The notes under the pieces are model-generated. The model was not told where the DNA came from. It worked only from the letters and a program-made list of their open reading frames with translations, and made no database searches. A program made the position numbers and the translations under genes. 18,049 bases of DNA from UBA11606 sp039815945 (lineage in GTDB: Bacteria; Actinomycetota; Acidimicrobiia; Acidimicrobiales; Aldehydirespiratoraceae), in the NCBI GenBank assembly GCA_039815945.1, contig JBCBYI010000066.1:1-18049 (forward strand). The letters run 5' to 3'. This document shows, piece after piece, positions 1 to 6,599 of the stretch. Positions within the stretch are counted from its first letter, which is position 1, and each line of letters opens with the position of its first letter.

Positions 1-1
1 C

Positions 2-286
2 CATGCGAACGCGACGATCGAGGCGCTCGATCTCGACGCGGAAGGCCACGTGCCCTGGTGGGGAGACGCCAACCCGGTGACCCTGCAGTGGATCGTCGTC
101 CACATGGCCACGGAGATGCACCGCCATCTCGGCCACCTCGACATCTTGCGAGAAGGCCTCGACGGTGCCGTCGGCATGCGCGAGGGCGGCGAGAACCTCC
201 CGGGCGACGACGAGTTCGACTGGCCGGGGTACGTCGCCGAGGTCCAGCGAATCGCCGACAGCGCAGAGGGAGCGTCGGCTCCGTAG
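2..286 (+). CDS. DinB/DUF664-like protein, C-terminal part (5' end outside window)
   Basis: An open frame runs in from the left edge (H-A-N-A-T-I-E-A-L at the first codons) and stops with TAG at 284-286, so only the last ~94 residues are visible. The segment PWWGD-x-NPVTLQWIVVHMATEMHRHLGHLDILRE has the late-helix histidine pattern (HM..E..RH.GH.D..RE) of the DinB/DUF664 four-helix metal-binding superfamily, which includes mycothiol- or bacillithiol-dependent S-transferases and maleylpyruvate-isomerase-like proteins. The histidines probably belong to the metal site. The substrate cannot be told from this fragment. The TAG stop doubles as the first bases of the predicted -10 element of the next gene. 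A GTG at 50 could be mistaken for a start, but the homology-like reading extends upstream of it. Confidence 0.7.
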   Translation, partial: HANATIEALDLDAEGHVPWWGDANPVTLQWIVVHMATEMHRHLGHLDILREGLDGAVGMREGGENLPGDDEFDWPGYVAEVQRIADSAEGASAP

Positions 287-289
287 CCT
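284..289 (+). promoter_or_regulatory. Predicted leaderless -10 element (TAGCCT)
   Basis: TAGCCT lies exactly six bases before the ATG at 296 and fits TANNNT, the actinobacterial -10 consensus. With this spacing transcription would start at or next to the A of the ATG, giving a leaderless mRNA. No clear Shine-Dalgarno competes with it. The same motif at the same spacing precedes the starts at 2358, 2982, 11056 and 15283. No good -35 is visible. Confidence 0.5.
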
Positions 290-295
290 CGGAGC

Positions 296-1534
296 ATGAC
301 GTCACGTTCCGATCGCCCCCACGACATCGTCGTCTTCGGCGCCACCAGCTTCGTCGGCGAGATCCTCTGTCGCTCTCTCGTCGAGCGCCACGGCACCGAC
401 GGTGAGCTCGCCTGGGCCATCGCCGGCCGCAGCGAGTCGAAGCTCGCCGCGGTCGCCGAAGCCACTGGCGCGGACGTGCCCCAGATCGTGGCCGACGCCG
501 GCGATGCGGAGGCGATGGCCTCACTCGCCGACTCGACCCGCCTCGTCATCTCGACTGTGGGCCCCTACGCGCTCTACGGCTCCGAGCTCGTGGTGGCGGT
601 GGCCGCCGCCGGCACCGACTATGTCGACCTCACCGGCGAGCCCCAGTGGATGCAGCGCATGATCGACGCCCACTCGGCGACCGCCGAGGCGAGCGGCGCC
701 CGCATCGTCCACACCTGTGGCTTCGACTCGATCCCGTCCGATCTCGGCGTCTGGTTCACCCAGGGCCAGGCGTCGGCTCGGTTCGAGGAGCCCTGCACGA
801 CCATCGCGATGCGGGTCAAGGCGATGAAGGGCGGCGCCAGCGGCGGCACGATCGCGTCGATGATCAACGTGGTCGACGAGACCAAGGCCGATCCCGAGCT
901 CCGCAAGATGCTCGGCAACCCGTTCGCCCTCGCCCCCGAGGACATGCGCTCGGGGCCGCGACAGCCCAACGTGATGCGGCCGACGAAGGACGCCGCCTCC
1001 GGCGAGTGGGTGGGTCCGTTCGTGATGGCGGGCATCAACACCAAGATCGTGCATCGCAGCCACGCGCTTCTCGATCGCCCGTGGGGCGACGATTTCGTCT
1101 ACGACGAGGCGATGCTCATGGGCGACGGTCCGCTGGGCGCGGTGAAGGCCGGTGCGCTCGTCGGCGGGCTCGGTGGCTTCATGGGGTTGGCCGCCATCGG
1201 CCCGGCCCGCGGCCTGCTCACGAAGGTGCTGCCCGACCCGGGCGAGGGCCCGAGCCCCGAGCAGCAGGAGGCCGGCTTCTACGATCTCCGCTTCTTCGGC
1301 ACCACCGCCGACGGTGACACGATCGTCACCAAGGTCACGGGCGACCGCGACCCGGGTTACGGCTCGACCGCCAAGATGCTCGCCGAGAGCGCGACGACGC
1401 TGCTCGCCACCAACCGGGGCGAGAAGACCGGCACGCCCGGCGGGTTCTGGACCCCGTCGACCGCGATGGGCGACACGCTGATCGAGGCCCTGGTCGAGCA
1501 CGCCGGCCTCACCTTCGAGGTCCTCGAAGGCTGA
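296..1534 (+). CDS. Saccharopine dehydrogenase / trans-acting enoyl reductase family protein
   Basis: The 412-residue product starts with a Rossmann nucleotide-binding segment (DIVVFGATSFVGEILCRSL, about residues 10-28), followed by AIAGRSESKL and the family-typical segments STVGPYALYGSELV, GTDYVDLTGEPQW and HTCGFDSIPSDLG. This is the NAD(P)-binding saccharopine-dehydrogenase-like family that includes mycobacterial trans-acting enoyl reductases of lipid assembly (Rv2953 type) and many uncharacterised relatives, usually of about 400-420 residues. Membership is clear from these motifs. A role in lipid or polyketide enoyl reduction is inferred from the family only, since no polyketide synthase is in view. 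The ATG at 296 is supported by TAGCCT six bases upstream. The gene converges on the Coq4-like gene with 3 bp between stops. Confidence 0.85.
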   Translation: MTSRSDRPHDIVVFGATSFVGEILCRSLVERHGTDGELAWAIAGRSESKLAAVAEATGADVPQIVADAGDAEAMASLADSTRLVISTVGPYALYGSELVVAVAAAGTDYVDLTGEPQWMQRMIDAHSATAEASGARIVHTCGFDSIPSDLGVWFTQGQASARFEEPCTTIAMRVKAMKGGASGGTIASMINVVDETKADPELRKMLGNPFALAPEDMRSGPRQPNVMRPTKDAASGEWVGPFVMAGINTKIVHRSHALLDRPWGDDFVYDEAMLMGDGPLGAVKAGALVGGLGGFMGLAAIGPARGLLTKVLPDPGEGPSPEQQEAGFYDLRFFGTTADGDTIVTKVTGDRDPGYGSTAKMLAESATTLLATNRGEKTGTPGGFWTPSTAMGDTLIEALVEHAGLTFEVLEG

Positions 1535-1537
1535 CCC

Positions 1538-2260
1538 TCAGGCGGCGGTGACCTCGACGCCGTACTCGGCGCGGATCTCGTCGAGCGGACGGTCGAGTTC
1601 CTCTTCCCACGTGGTGAAGTGGATGTTCTGCGCGGCGCGGCCGCGCATCCAGCCCTCGCAGAAGGCGTCCATCACCATGACGATGCCGCTGGGGTTCACC
1701 AGCGCGACGTGGCCGGTGGTGACCGCCAGCCGGAAGGCGTGGTACGGGTACTGCATCTGGGCGAAGTGGAAGCCGGCGACGGCGAGTTCGCCGTAGACGT
1801 TGGGTTTCTGGCCGGTGATCGTGTGCACGAAGTCATGCAGCATGAAGCCCCGCACGACGGCGTACCGCAGATCGTCGGGCATGCGGTCGAGAGCGCCTTG
1901 GGAACCGAGGTGCTCGTTGAGCTTGCGGTAGTCCTTGGCGAGGTTCTCAGTGAGGCCATTGTCGACGATGAACGACCGATAGGCATGGCCGAGCGTGCCG
2001 GGCTCGTAGCGCTCGAGGTCCTCCAGCTTCAACGGCGCCGGTAGGTGACGTTCCTCCAGGTACTCGATCGCACCCGGCTGGGCGCGGAACAACTCGAGGT
2101 ACTGCTCGATGGCCGACTCGGGGGCGACCTCCCACCAGCCGTGGAACATTCCCATCACGTGGGTCTTGATCGGATCGTCGATGTTGCGGAGGAAGATCTC
2201 GGCGAAGTCGCGATCGACGACGGGCTCGTAGGTGTCGGCAGGTGTGTCGGTGACGGTCAT
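1538..2260 (-). CDS. Coq4-family protein
   Basis: The 240-residue product contains HDFVHTITGQKPNVYGE (His142, Asp143, His146, Glu158), an exact match to the HDxxHx11E metal-binding signature of Coq4, known from ubiquinone biosynthesis. Further family-like segments are PGTLGHAYRSFIVDNGL and the C-terminal EGWMRGRAAQNIHFTTWEEELDRPLDEIRAEYGV. In mitochondria and proteobacteria Coq4 acts on quinone-head intermediates. Actinobacteria usually rely on menaquinone, so the substrate here is unknown. The ATG at 2260 has GCGAGG upstream as a plausible ribosome site. It is divergent from the TetR gene at 2358, with two operator-like repeats between them, so it is probably the main target of that regulator. 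Confidence 0.85.
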   Translation of the reverse strand: MTVTDTPADTYEPVVDRDFAEIFLRNIDDPIKTHVMGMFHGWWEVAPESAIEQYLELFRAQPGAIEYLEERHLPAPLKLEDLERYEPGTLGHAYRSFIVDNGLTENLAKDYRKLNEHLGSQGALDRMPDDLRYAVVRGFMLHDFVHTITGQKPNVYGELAVAGFHFAQMQYPYHAFRLAVTTGHVALVNPSGIVMVMDAFCEGWMRGRAAQNIHFTTWEEELDRPLDEIRAEYGVEVTAA

Positions 2261-2291
2261 GGCGGGCCTCGCTCCCAGTGGAGGGTCGTTG

Positions 2292-2306
2292 TTCAGAATC
2301 TCTGAA
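2292..2306. promoter_or_regulatory. Operator-like inverted repeat 1 (TTCAGA-ATC-TCTGAA)
   Basis: This is a perfect 6-bp inverted repeat with a 3-bp spacer, in the short divergent region between the Coq4-like gene and the TetR gene. A second near-identical copy lies 22 bp away centre to centre (two helical turns), as expected for cooperative binding of TetR dimers on one face of the DNA. It would overlap the transcription start region of the Coq4-like gene. Confidence 0.75.
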
Positions 2307-2313
2307 TTACTTA

Positions 2314-2328
2314 ATCAGACACTCTGAA
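2314..2328. promoter_or_regulatory. Operator-like inverted repeat 2 (ATCAGA-CAC-TCTGAA)
   Basis: This is the same architecture as the site at 2292-2306, with a single mismatch in the left arm (A for T). On the plus strand it covers the position expected for the -35 of the TetR gene (-10 TAGGGT at 2346-2351, 17 bp downstream). Occupancy would therefore repress tetR, while the pair of sites would block the Coq4-like promoter on the other strand. Confidence 0.7.
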
Positions 2329-2345
2329 CAAGTGCAAGGGCTGGC

Positions 2346-2351
2346 TAGGGT
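2346..2351 (+). promoter_or_regulatory. Predicted leaderless -10 element (TAGGGT) of the TetR gene
   Basis: TAGGGT fits TANNNT and lies exactly six bases before the ATG at 2358, implying a leaderless transcript. The 17-bp spacer upstream leads to TCTGAA, the right arm of operator 2, so operator and promoter overlap. Confidence 0.55.
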
Positions 2352-2357
2352 TGCCCC

Positions 2358-2948
2358 ATGCCCGAGACCGCGCCGAAGCGCATGAGCCGCGAGGATCGCC
2401 GAGCGTCGCTGCTCGATGCGGCAGCAGATCTGCTCGAGTCCGGGCGTGCGCCACTCACGTTCGAGACCCTCGCCGAGACGGCCGGCGTCTCGTCCACGCT
2501 CCCCTACAAGTACTTCGACTCCGTCAACGAGATCGCCCTCGAGCTCTACGCCCGCATCGTCGGCGCCGTCGACGACGCCACCGACGACCTCATCGCCGAC
2601 CCCGACACCGATCTCGACGCGAAGGTCCGAGCGTCGCTGCACCTGTGGTGCGACGTGCTGCGCGACGAAGGACCCCTGCTTCTCCGCCTCAGCGACGACG
2701 TCGCCCATCCCGGGCTCAGCCGGGCGATCGAGGGCCGACGCGAGCGCGCCGTCGACGTCTGGGCGGACGCGATCGAAGCACAGGCCGACGTCGCCCCGGC
2801 CGATGCCCGACTGCTCGCGGCGTCGCTCACCGCCGGCTCGACCGCGATCCTGCGCCGCTGGATCCGCGACCGCCTCGATCGGGTCGCCACGATCGAACGC
2901 TTCGTCGTCATGAACCGGGCCCAGATCGAGGCCGTCGCGAGCCTCTGA
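2358..2948 (+). CDS. TetR/AcrR-family transcriptional regulator
   Basis: The 196-residue product has an N-terminal TetR DNA-binding domain: RRASLLDAAADLLE (helix 1), LTFETLAETAGVS (HTH), STLPYKYFDSVNEIALELY (recognition helix and helix 4), within residues ~14-65. The C-terminal half is an all-helical ligand/dimer domain with no residue-level clue to the ligand. Divergence from the Coq4-like gene and the two shared inverted repeats indicate local autorepression and control of that gene. The Gfo/Idh/MocA gene 33 bp downstream is co-oriented but has its own predicted -10. The ATG at 2358 is supported by the leaderless -10 six bases upstream. Confidence 0.9.
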   Translation: MPETAPKRMSREDRRASLLDAAADLLESGRAPLTFETLAETAGVSSTLPYKYFDSVNEIALELYARIVGAVDDATDDLIADPDTDLDAKVRASLHLWCDVLRDEGPLLLRLSDDVAHPGLSRAIEGRRERAVDVWADAIEAQADVAPADARLLAASLTAGSTAILRRWIRDRLDRVATIERFVVMNRAQIEAVASL

Positions 2949-2969
2949 ATCACCCTGGCGGCGGTTCGC

Positions 2970-2975
2970 TACGGT
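2970..2975 (+). promoter_or_regulatory. Predicted leaderless -10 element (TACGGT)
   Basis: TACGGT sits six bases before the ATG at 2982, the same TANNNT-N6-ATG geometry as at 284, 2346, 11044 and 15290. It indicates an internal promoter for the oxidoreductase gene in addition to any read-through from the TetR gene. Confidence 0.5.
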
Positions 2976-2981
2976 GCCGGT

Positions 2982-3989
2982 ATGGCCGACACCGACACCG
3001 CCCCGCTGCGCTGGGGCATCCTCTCCACCGCCAAGATCGCCGCCGGACACCTCGTGCCGGCGATGCACAGCCACGACGGGCACGTCGCCCAGGCCGTCGG
3101 CTCGCGCGACCTCGCCCGGGCCACGACGTGGGCGGAGGCCAACGGCCTCGCCACCGCGCATGGCTCCTACGAGGCGCTGCTCGCCGACCCCGACGTTGAC
3201 GCGATCTACAACCCCCTGCCCAACCACCTGCACGTCGACTGGTCGATCGCCGCGCTCGAAGCCGGCAAGCACGTGCTGTGCGAGAAGCCCCTCGGCCTCG
3301 ACGCCGCCGACGCCCAGCGTCTCGTCGACGCCGCCGACGCCCATCCGGCGCTCGTGGCGATGGAGGCCTTCATGTATCGCTTCCATCCTCAGTGGATCTC
3401 GGCCCGCGATCTGGTGCGGTCGGGCGCCATCGGCACGGTGAAGACGATCCAGACGTTCTTCTCCTACTTCAACGACGATCCCGACAACATCCGAAACCAG
3501 GCCGACATCGGCGGTGGCGCCCTGATGGACATCGGCTGCTACCCGATCAGCCAGGCCCGGATGGTGCTCGACGCCGAACCGACCCGGGTGACCGGCTCGA
3601 TGGAGCTCGACCCCCGCTTCGGCACCGACCGGGTCACCTCGGCGATGCTCGACTTCGGCGCGGGCACGACGGCGATGTTCACCGTGTCGACCCAGCTCGA
3701 GCCGTTCCAGCGGGCCCGCATCTTCGGCACCGACGGCCAGATCGAGATCATGATCCCGGTCAACAGCCCCAAGGACGTGCCGACCGAACTGACGATCAGC
3801 AGCTCGACGGGTGGCGAGACCCGCAGCGTCGGTCCGGTCGACCAGTACGGCGAGCAGCTCGACGCCTTCGCCGCCGCCGTCCGGACCGGCTCGCCCGCTC
3901 CGGTGCCGCTCACCGACGGTGTGGCCAACATGCGCGTGATCGATGCCATCGTCGAGGCGTCCAAGACCGGTGCGTGGGTCGACGTGTGA
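2982..3989 (+). CDS. Gfo/Idh/MocA-family NAD(P)-dependent oxidoreductase
   Basis: The 335-residue product has the family layout. An N-terminal Rossmann fold (RWGILSTAKIAAGHLVPAM) is followed by DAIYNPLPNHLH and the catalytic-lysine motif HVLCEKPLGLDAADA (about residue 100). The C-terminal alpha/beta substrate domain contains GGGALMDIGCYPISQARMV. The length is typical. Members oxidise or reduce sugars, inositols, trans-dihydrodiols or biliverdin, and the substrate cannot be assigned from the sequence. It lies 33 bp after the TetR gene, so it may be in the same regulatory unit. Confidence 0.9.
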   Translation: MADTDTAPLRWGILSTAKIAAGHLVPAMHSHDGHVAQAVGSRDLARATTWAEANGLATAHGSYEALLADPDVDAIYNPLPNHLHVDWSIAALEAGKHVLCEKPLGLDAADAQRLVDAADAHPALVAMEAFMYRFHPQWISARDLVRSGAIGTVKTIQTFFSYFNDDPDNIRNQADIGGGALMDIGCYPISQARMVLDAEPTRVTGSMELDPRFGTDRVTSAMLDFGAGTTAMFTVSTQLEPFQRARIFGTDGQIEIMIPVNSPKDVPTELTISSSTGGETRSVGPVDQYGEQLDAFAAAVRTGSPAPVPLTDGVANMRVIDAIVEASKTGAWVDV

Positions 3990-3990
3990 G

Positions 3991-4146
3991 TGGCGCTATG
4001 CCCTCGCCGGTGCGTCGTCACTGATCTTCGGCGTCACTCCCGAGTGCCGGGGCCTCACGGGCATCGACCCCGGGGCCGATGACGTCGTCGAACGCCACGC
4101 CGACTACGTCGCCCGACTCTTCGTTCCCGAAGCGACGCAACACTGA
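3991..4146 (+). pseudogene. Relict C-terminus of a TetR-type regulator (candidate)
   Basis: Directly after the oxidoreductase stop, a different frame reads WRYALAGASSLIFGVTPECR, then GLTGIDPGADDVVERHADYV, then ARLFVPEATQH, and stops with TGA at 4144-4146. The pattern of a small hydrophobic helix, ..PE.RxLTGxDPxxxxVVERHADxVxxLxVP, resembles the tail of TetR-family C-terminal domains. There is no start codon or N-terminal domain, because the reading abuts the previous gene. I interpret it as a remnant left by a deletion. It could instead be a chance reading in GC-rich DNA. Confidence 0.4.
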
Positions 4147-4167
4147 TCGCAGCGACCGTCCACCGAG

Positions 4168-5583
4168 TCAGTCGACGACCGCGGCGACGACATCGACCCA
4201 CCGTTCGAGGTGGGTGTCGCCGAGATGGGCCTCGTTGGCTCGCTTGACCGCCCCCTCCCCGAGCGTGGCCCGGAGCTCGGCGTCCTCGAGGAGCAAGCGC
4301 ATGGCGGCCCCCGCCTCCGCGAGATCCGTCGGATCATGCACGAGCAGCCCGGTCTCGCCGTGGATCACCTGGTCGACGATCCCGCCGACGGCGCTCGCCA
4401 CGACCGGCGTGCCCTTCAGCATCGCCTCGGCGACGGTGAGGCCGAATCCCTCGGCGATGCTCTTCTGGGCGACGACGGCGGCGTGACGTTGCAACGCGTT
4501 GACGATCGCCGCGTTCTCGTCGAGGTCGTGCATCGGCAGGCACACGAGCTGCACGTGACGCCTCACTGCGTGCGGCAGCTTGCGCCAGGCATCCCAGCAC
4601 TCGCGCAGGACCTCGGCTCCTTCGGGATCGTCGGTGACGCCGGCGACCGAGGGTCCGGCAAGCACCAGCTCCGCGAGCCCGGTGCCGTCGACATGTTCGG
4701 CGAAGGCGTGCATCACGCCCACCATGTCCTTCATCGTGTCCCACCGCGAGACCTGCACGAGCATGGGGGTGTTGGGGTTGGCGGGCGGACCCGTCCGGCA
4801 AATGTCGCACTCGCGCTCGACGCGGGTGATCGATCCGTCGTTGCGGCGAAACGTGGTGTCGCCGGAGCGTCCGGCGATGATCCCGGCCCGAGTGAGAATC
4901 GCCTCGACGGTGGTGTCGTCGAGCGGTTGGTTCTTCGGTGAGAACGGATCGATCGACGGCCAGATCACCGTGACGTCCGCCGACGCCACCCAATCGGGAG
5001 GGAAGCCCGCGTCGGTGAAGACATAGTGGTCGACGTGAGGCTCGAGGTAGGGGCGGAGGAAGTCCCATCCGGCCTCGCTGTCGGCGTTCTGCTCGTCGAT
5101 GCCGACATGGCAGCGCCACACAACGGCACAGCCGAGCCGCTTGGCGTGTTCGGCGAGCCCTGCGGTCTGGGGATCGTGGAGGATGACGATGTCGCCGGGC
5201 TGCAGGTTCTCGGCGAGGTCGTCGTGATTGCGGCGGAGGGTCGACTCGTAGAGGGTGTGCTCGGCATCGCCGAGCGGACCGCCGTCACCCACCCCGCCGT
5301 ACAGATGGTTGTGGATGCGCTTGGTGAGGGCGAAGAACTCAGGATCACCGTCGACCACCAGCCACCGGGTGTTGATGCCGATGCCACGGACATAGCCGAG
5401 CAGCACGTGCAGCATCTCGGCGACTCCGCCTCCGGCTGCGGTCGAGTTGACGTTGACGACGCACCGGCCGTCGAGCTGCTCAGCGGCAGCCCGACCGATC
5501 TCGAGCAATTCCGTGGTGCGATCGCCGCCGACCACCTCGGCGAACCGTCCGAGGTCCCGAGTCACGATCGTGACGTCCTGCAT
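4168..5583 (-). CDS. treT: TreT-like trehalose synthase, GT4-type glycosyltransferase
   Basis: The 471-residue product (start at 5583) has the two Rossmann-like domains of a GT-B retaining glycosyltransferase. The N-terminal segments NVNSTAAGGGVAEMLHVLL, TRWLVVDGDPEFFALTKRIH and GDIVILHDPQTAGLAE match TreT, which makes trehalose from an NDP-glucose donor and glucose. The C-terminal segments VQVSRWDTMKDM, EGFGLTVAEAML and GTPVVASAVGG form the donor site with the EGFGLTVAE signature. A CxxC (CDIC) lies in a loop before VQVSRWD. The start is chosen because GAGGAG lies a few bases upstream and the product then begins MQDVTIVTRD. A 17-bp gap after the PPOX stop indicates one operon. A palindrome upstream of that operon suggests stress or dormancy control. 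Confidence 0.82.
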   Translation of the reverse strand: MQDVTIVTRDLGRFAEVVGGDRTTELLEIGRAAAEQLDGRCVVNVNSTAAGGGVAEMLHVLLGYVRGIGINTRWLVVDGDPEFFALTKRIHNHLYGGVGDGGPLGDAEHTLYESTLRRNHDDLAENLQPGDIVILHDPQTAGLAEHAKRLGCAVVWRCHVGIDEQNADSEAGWDFLRPYLEPHVDHYVFTDAGFPPDWVASADVTVIWPSIDPFSPKNQPLDDTTVEAILTRAGIIAGRSGDTTFRRNDGSITRVERECDICRTGPPANPNTPMLVQVSRWDTMKDMVGVMHAFAEHVDGTGLAELVLAGPSVAGVTDDPEGAEVLRECWDAWRKLPHAVRRHVQLVCLPMHDLDENAAIVNALQRHAAVVAQKSIAEGFGLTVAEAMLKGTPVVASAVGGIVDQVIHGETGLLVHDPTDLAEAGAAMRLLLEDAELRATLGEGAVKRANEAHLGDTHLERWVDVVAAVVD

Positions 5584-5600
5584 GGCGTGCTCCTCGACGG

Positions 5601-6008
5601 TCAGTTGCTCGGCGGGCGGTGGGTCCGACCGCTGATCTCGTTCGGGCGGATCTCGACCACGAAGGGCGGCTCGGCTCCGGTGATGGTCGATGGCAGGAGC
5701 GGCTCGATCTCGGCGAGGCGATCGGCGCCGGCGACCGCCTGAGCCTTCCCGGCGACGATCACGCTCCACGCCTCACCCGTGTCGGGGTCGATGCCATCGG
5801 CCTCGAACGCCACCGACGGGCTGGTCAAGACACCGTCGAGCTTGACACCGTCGTCGGTGCGGAAGAACACGACGCCGTCGATCACTCGGTGGTTGACCGG
5901 GAAGATGAACGGATGGCCGCGCACGACGACCGCCAATCGGCCGACGTCCGCGCTCGCGAGCCAGGCCATTGCCGTCTTGTCGTCGAGCGGGACCCCTCGT
6001 GCGTCCAT
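5601..6008 (-). CDS. PPOX-fold (pyridoxamine 5'-phosphate oxidase family) protein
   Basis: The 135-residue product has the split-barrel flavin-fold pattern: CLASADVGRLAVVV-like opening (here WLASADVGRLAVVVRGHPFIFPVNHRVIDG), VFFRTDDGVKLD, SVAFEADGIDPDTGEAWSVIVAGKAQAV, and a late strand PFVVEIRPNEISGR. This small family binds FMN, F420 or haem and includes nitroimidazole-reductase-like proteins. The substrate is unknown. It is the first gene of an operon with the trehalose glycosyltransferase. The ATG at 6008 lies about 43 bp from the centre of the palindrome at 6045-6058, a good activator distance if the transcript is leaderless. PPOX-type proteins are frequent in mycobacterial/streptomycete dormancy regulons (family knowledge). 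Confidence 0.8.
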   Translation of the reverse strand: MDARGVPLDDKTAMAWLASADVGRLAVVVRGHPFIFPVNHRVIDGVVFFRTDDGVKLDGVLTSPSVAFEADGIDPDTGEAWSVIVAGKAQAVAGADRLAEIEPLLPSTITGAEPPFVVEIRPNEISGRTHRPPSN

Positions 6009-6044
6009 GGCAACGAATCAACCACGCACCGGGTCTTCATCCCA

Positions 6045-6058
6045 GGGACCAAGGTCCC
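6045..6058. promoter_or_regulatory. Palindrome GGGACCAAGGTCCC, DosR/DevR-like box (predicted)
   Basis: This is a perfect 6+6 inverted repeat with an AA centre, upstream of the PPOX-trehalose operon. It shares GGACCWAGGTCC with the palindrome upstream of PEP synthase at 17780-17791. Length and pattern resemble the DosR/DevR response-regulator box (GGGAC-centred dyads). Its centre is ~43.5 bp upstream of the PPOX start codon. No DosR gene is in the window, so the regulator's identity is inferred. Confidence 0.5.
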
Positions 6059-6091
6059 ACGGGCGAGGCACGCGGCCCCGAAAAAGACAGC

Positions 6092-6115
6092 GGCCCGGTC
6101 CTGGAGGACCGGGCC
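6092..6115 (-). terminator. Intrinsic terminator, minus strand
   Basis: GGCCCGGTCCT and AGGACCGGGCC form a perfect 11-bp stem separated by GG (in practice a 4-6 nt loop). On the minus strand the stem is followed by GCTGTCTTTTT, giving a U-tract a few bases downstream. On the plus strand no T-run follows. It therefore ends leftward transcription, yet the only gene just upstream on that strand is the tRNA-like end at 6121, which supports a lost tRNA gene here. Confidence 0.65.
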
Positions 6116-6120
6116 CTGCG

Positions 6121-6134
6121 TGGTGGACCTAGCG
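6121..6134 (-). other. Possible 3' remnant of a minus-strand tRNA gene; left border of the island
   Basis: Read on the minus strand the bases are CGCTAGGTCCACCA: a CCA end, a discriminator A and seven bases that could be an acceptor 3' strand. The terminator follows five bases later. Further upstream on that strand the T-arm loop-like TTCAAGA appears, but the flanking stems do not pair and no D or anticodon arm can be found. This fits a tRNA whose 3' end survived while the rest was lost at an integration or deletion boundary. The evidence is short, so chance similarity is possible. Confidence 0.35.
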
Positions 6135-6179
6135 ACCCGACTCTTGAACCACGAAAGCGCGATCACTCAACTCCTCTCA

Positions 6180-6539
6180 GTGCCTGCAATCTCCCGGAAT
6201 GGCGCGGACTCTCGTCCTGCTCGTCTCAGGCGGCTGGGTTCAGCGGAGATCGATGATCTGATCGCTCGCTACCAAGCTGGTGAGAGCACACGAGAGTTGT
6301 CGGCAGATTGTTCAGTGCACCGACACACCATCAGCAAGGCGCTTGCCGACGCTGGTGTGTCACTCCGGCGCAAGCAACGTCGACTCAGCAACGAGCTGGT
6401 CGAGCAGATCGCTAGCGAGTACCGGTCTGGCGCGACACTCGCTCACCTCGCCGAGAAGTATGGCGTCGGCCGAGAAACGATCCGGCGTGAACTGAGCCAG
6501 GCAGGTGTAGCTCGTAGGCCACGGGGAGGTCGGTACTAG
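6180..6539 (+). CDS. Small protein with two tandem helix-turn-helix repeats
   Basis: About 119 residues if GTG at 6180 is the start; the frame is open further upstream and a TTG at 6144 is possible. Two homologous units are visible: SAEIDDLIARYQAGESTREL followed by SADCSVHRHTISKALADAGV, and SNELVEQIASEYRSGATLAH followed by LAEKYGVGRETIRRELSQAGV. Each is a resolvase/Hin-type HTH. Small proteins of this kind often accompany large serine recombinases on actinobacterial mobile elements and probably bind element DNA. No ribosome site is apparent, so the N-terminus may have been lost at the island border. Its function as a recombination accessory factor is inferred. Confidence 0.6.
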   Translation: MPAISRNGADSRPARLRRLGSAEIDDLIARYQAGESTRELSADCSVHRHTISKALADAGVSLRRKQRRLSNELVEQIASEYRSGATLAHLAEKYGVGRETIRRELSQAGVARRPRGGRY

Positions 6540-6599
6540 ACCAGCACAGGCGTGCCGGCGTCTTCATCGTCATCTGAGAGTGACTTGCCTTCTGGTATC

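Noticed and set aside
521..1501. Long minus-strand open frame opposite the enoyl-reductase-like gene
   Set aside because: Arg/Gly/Ala/His-rich shadow of a high-GC gene with no recognisable motif.
2307..3386. 359-codon minus-strand frame across the TetR and oxidoreductase genes
   Set aside because: It spans two well-supported plus-strand genes and has shadow composition (Gly/Val/Asp/Arg). No domain is visible.
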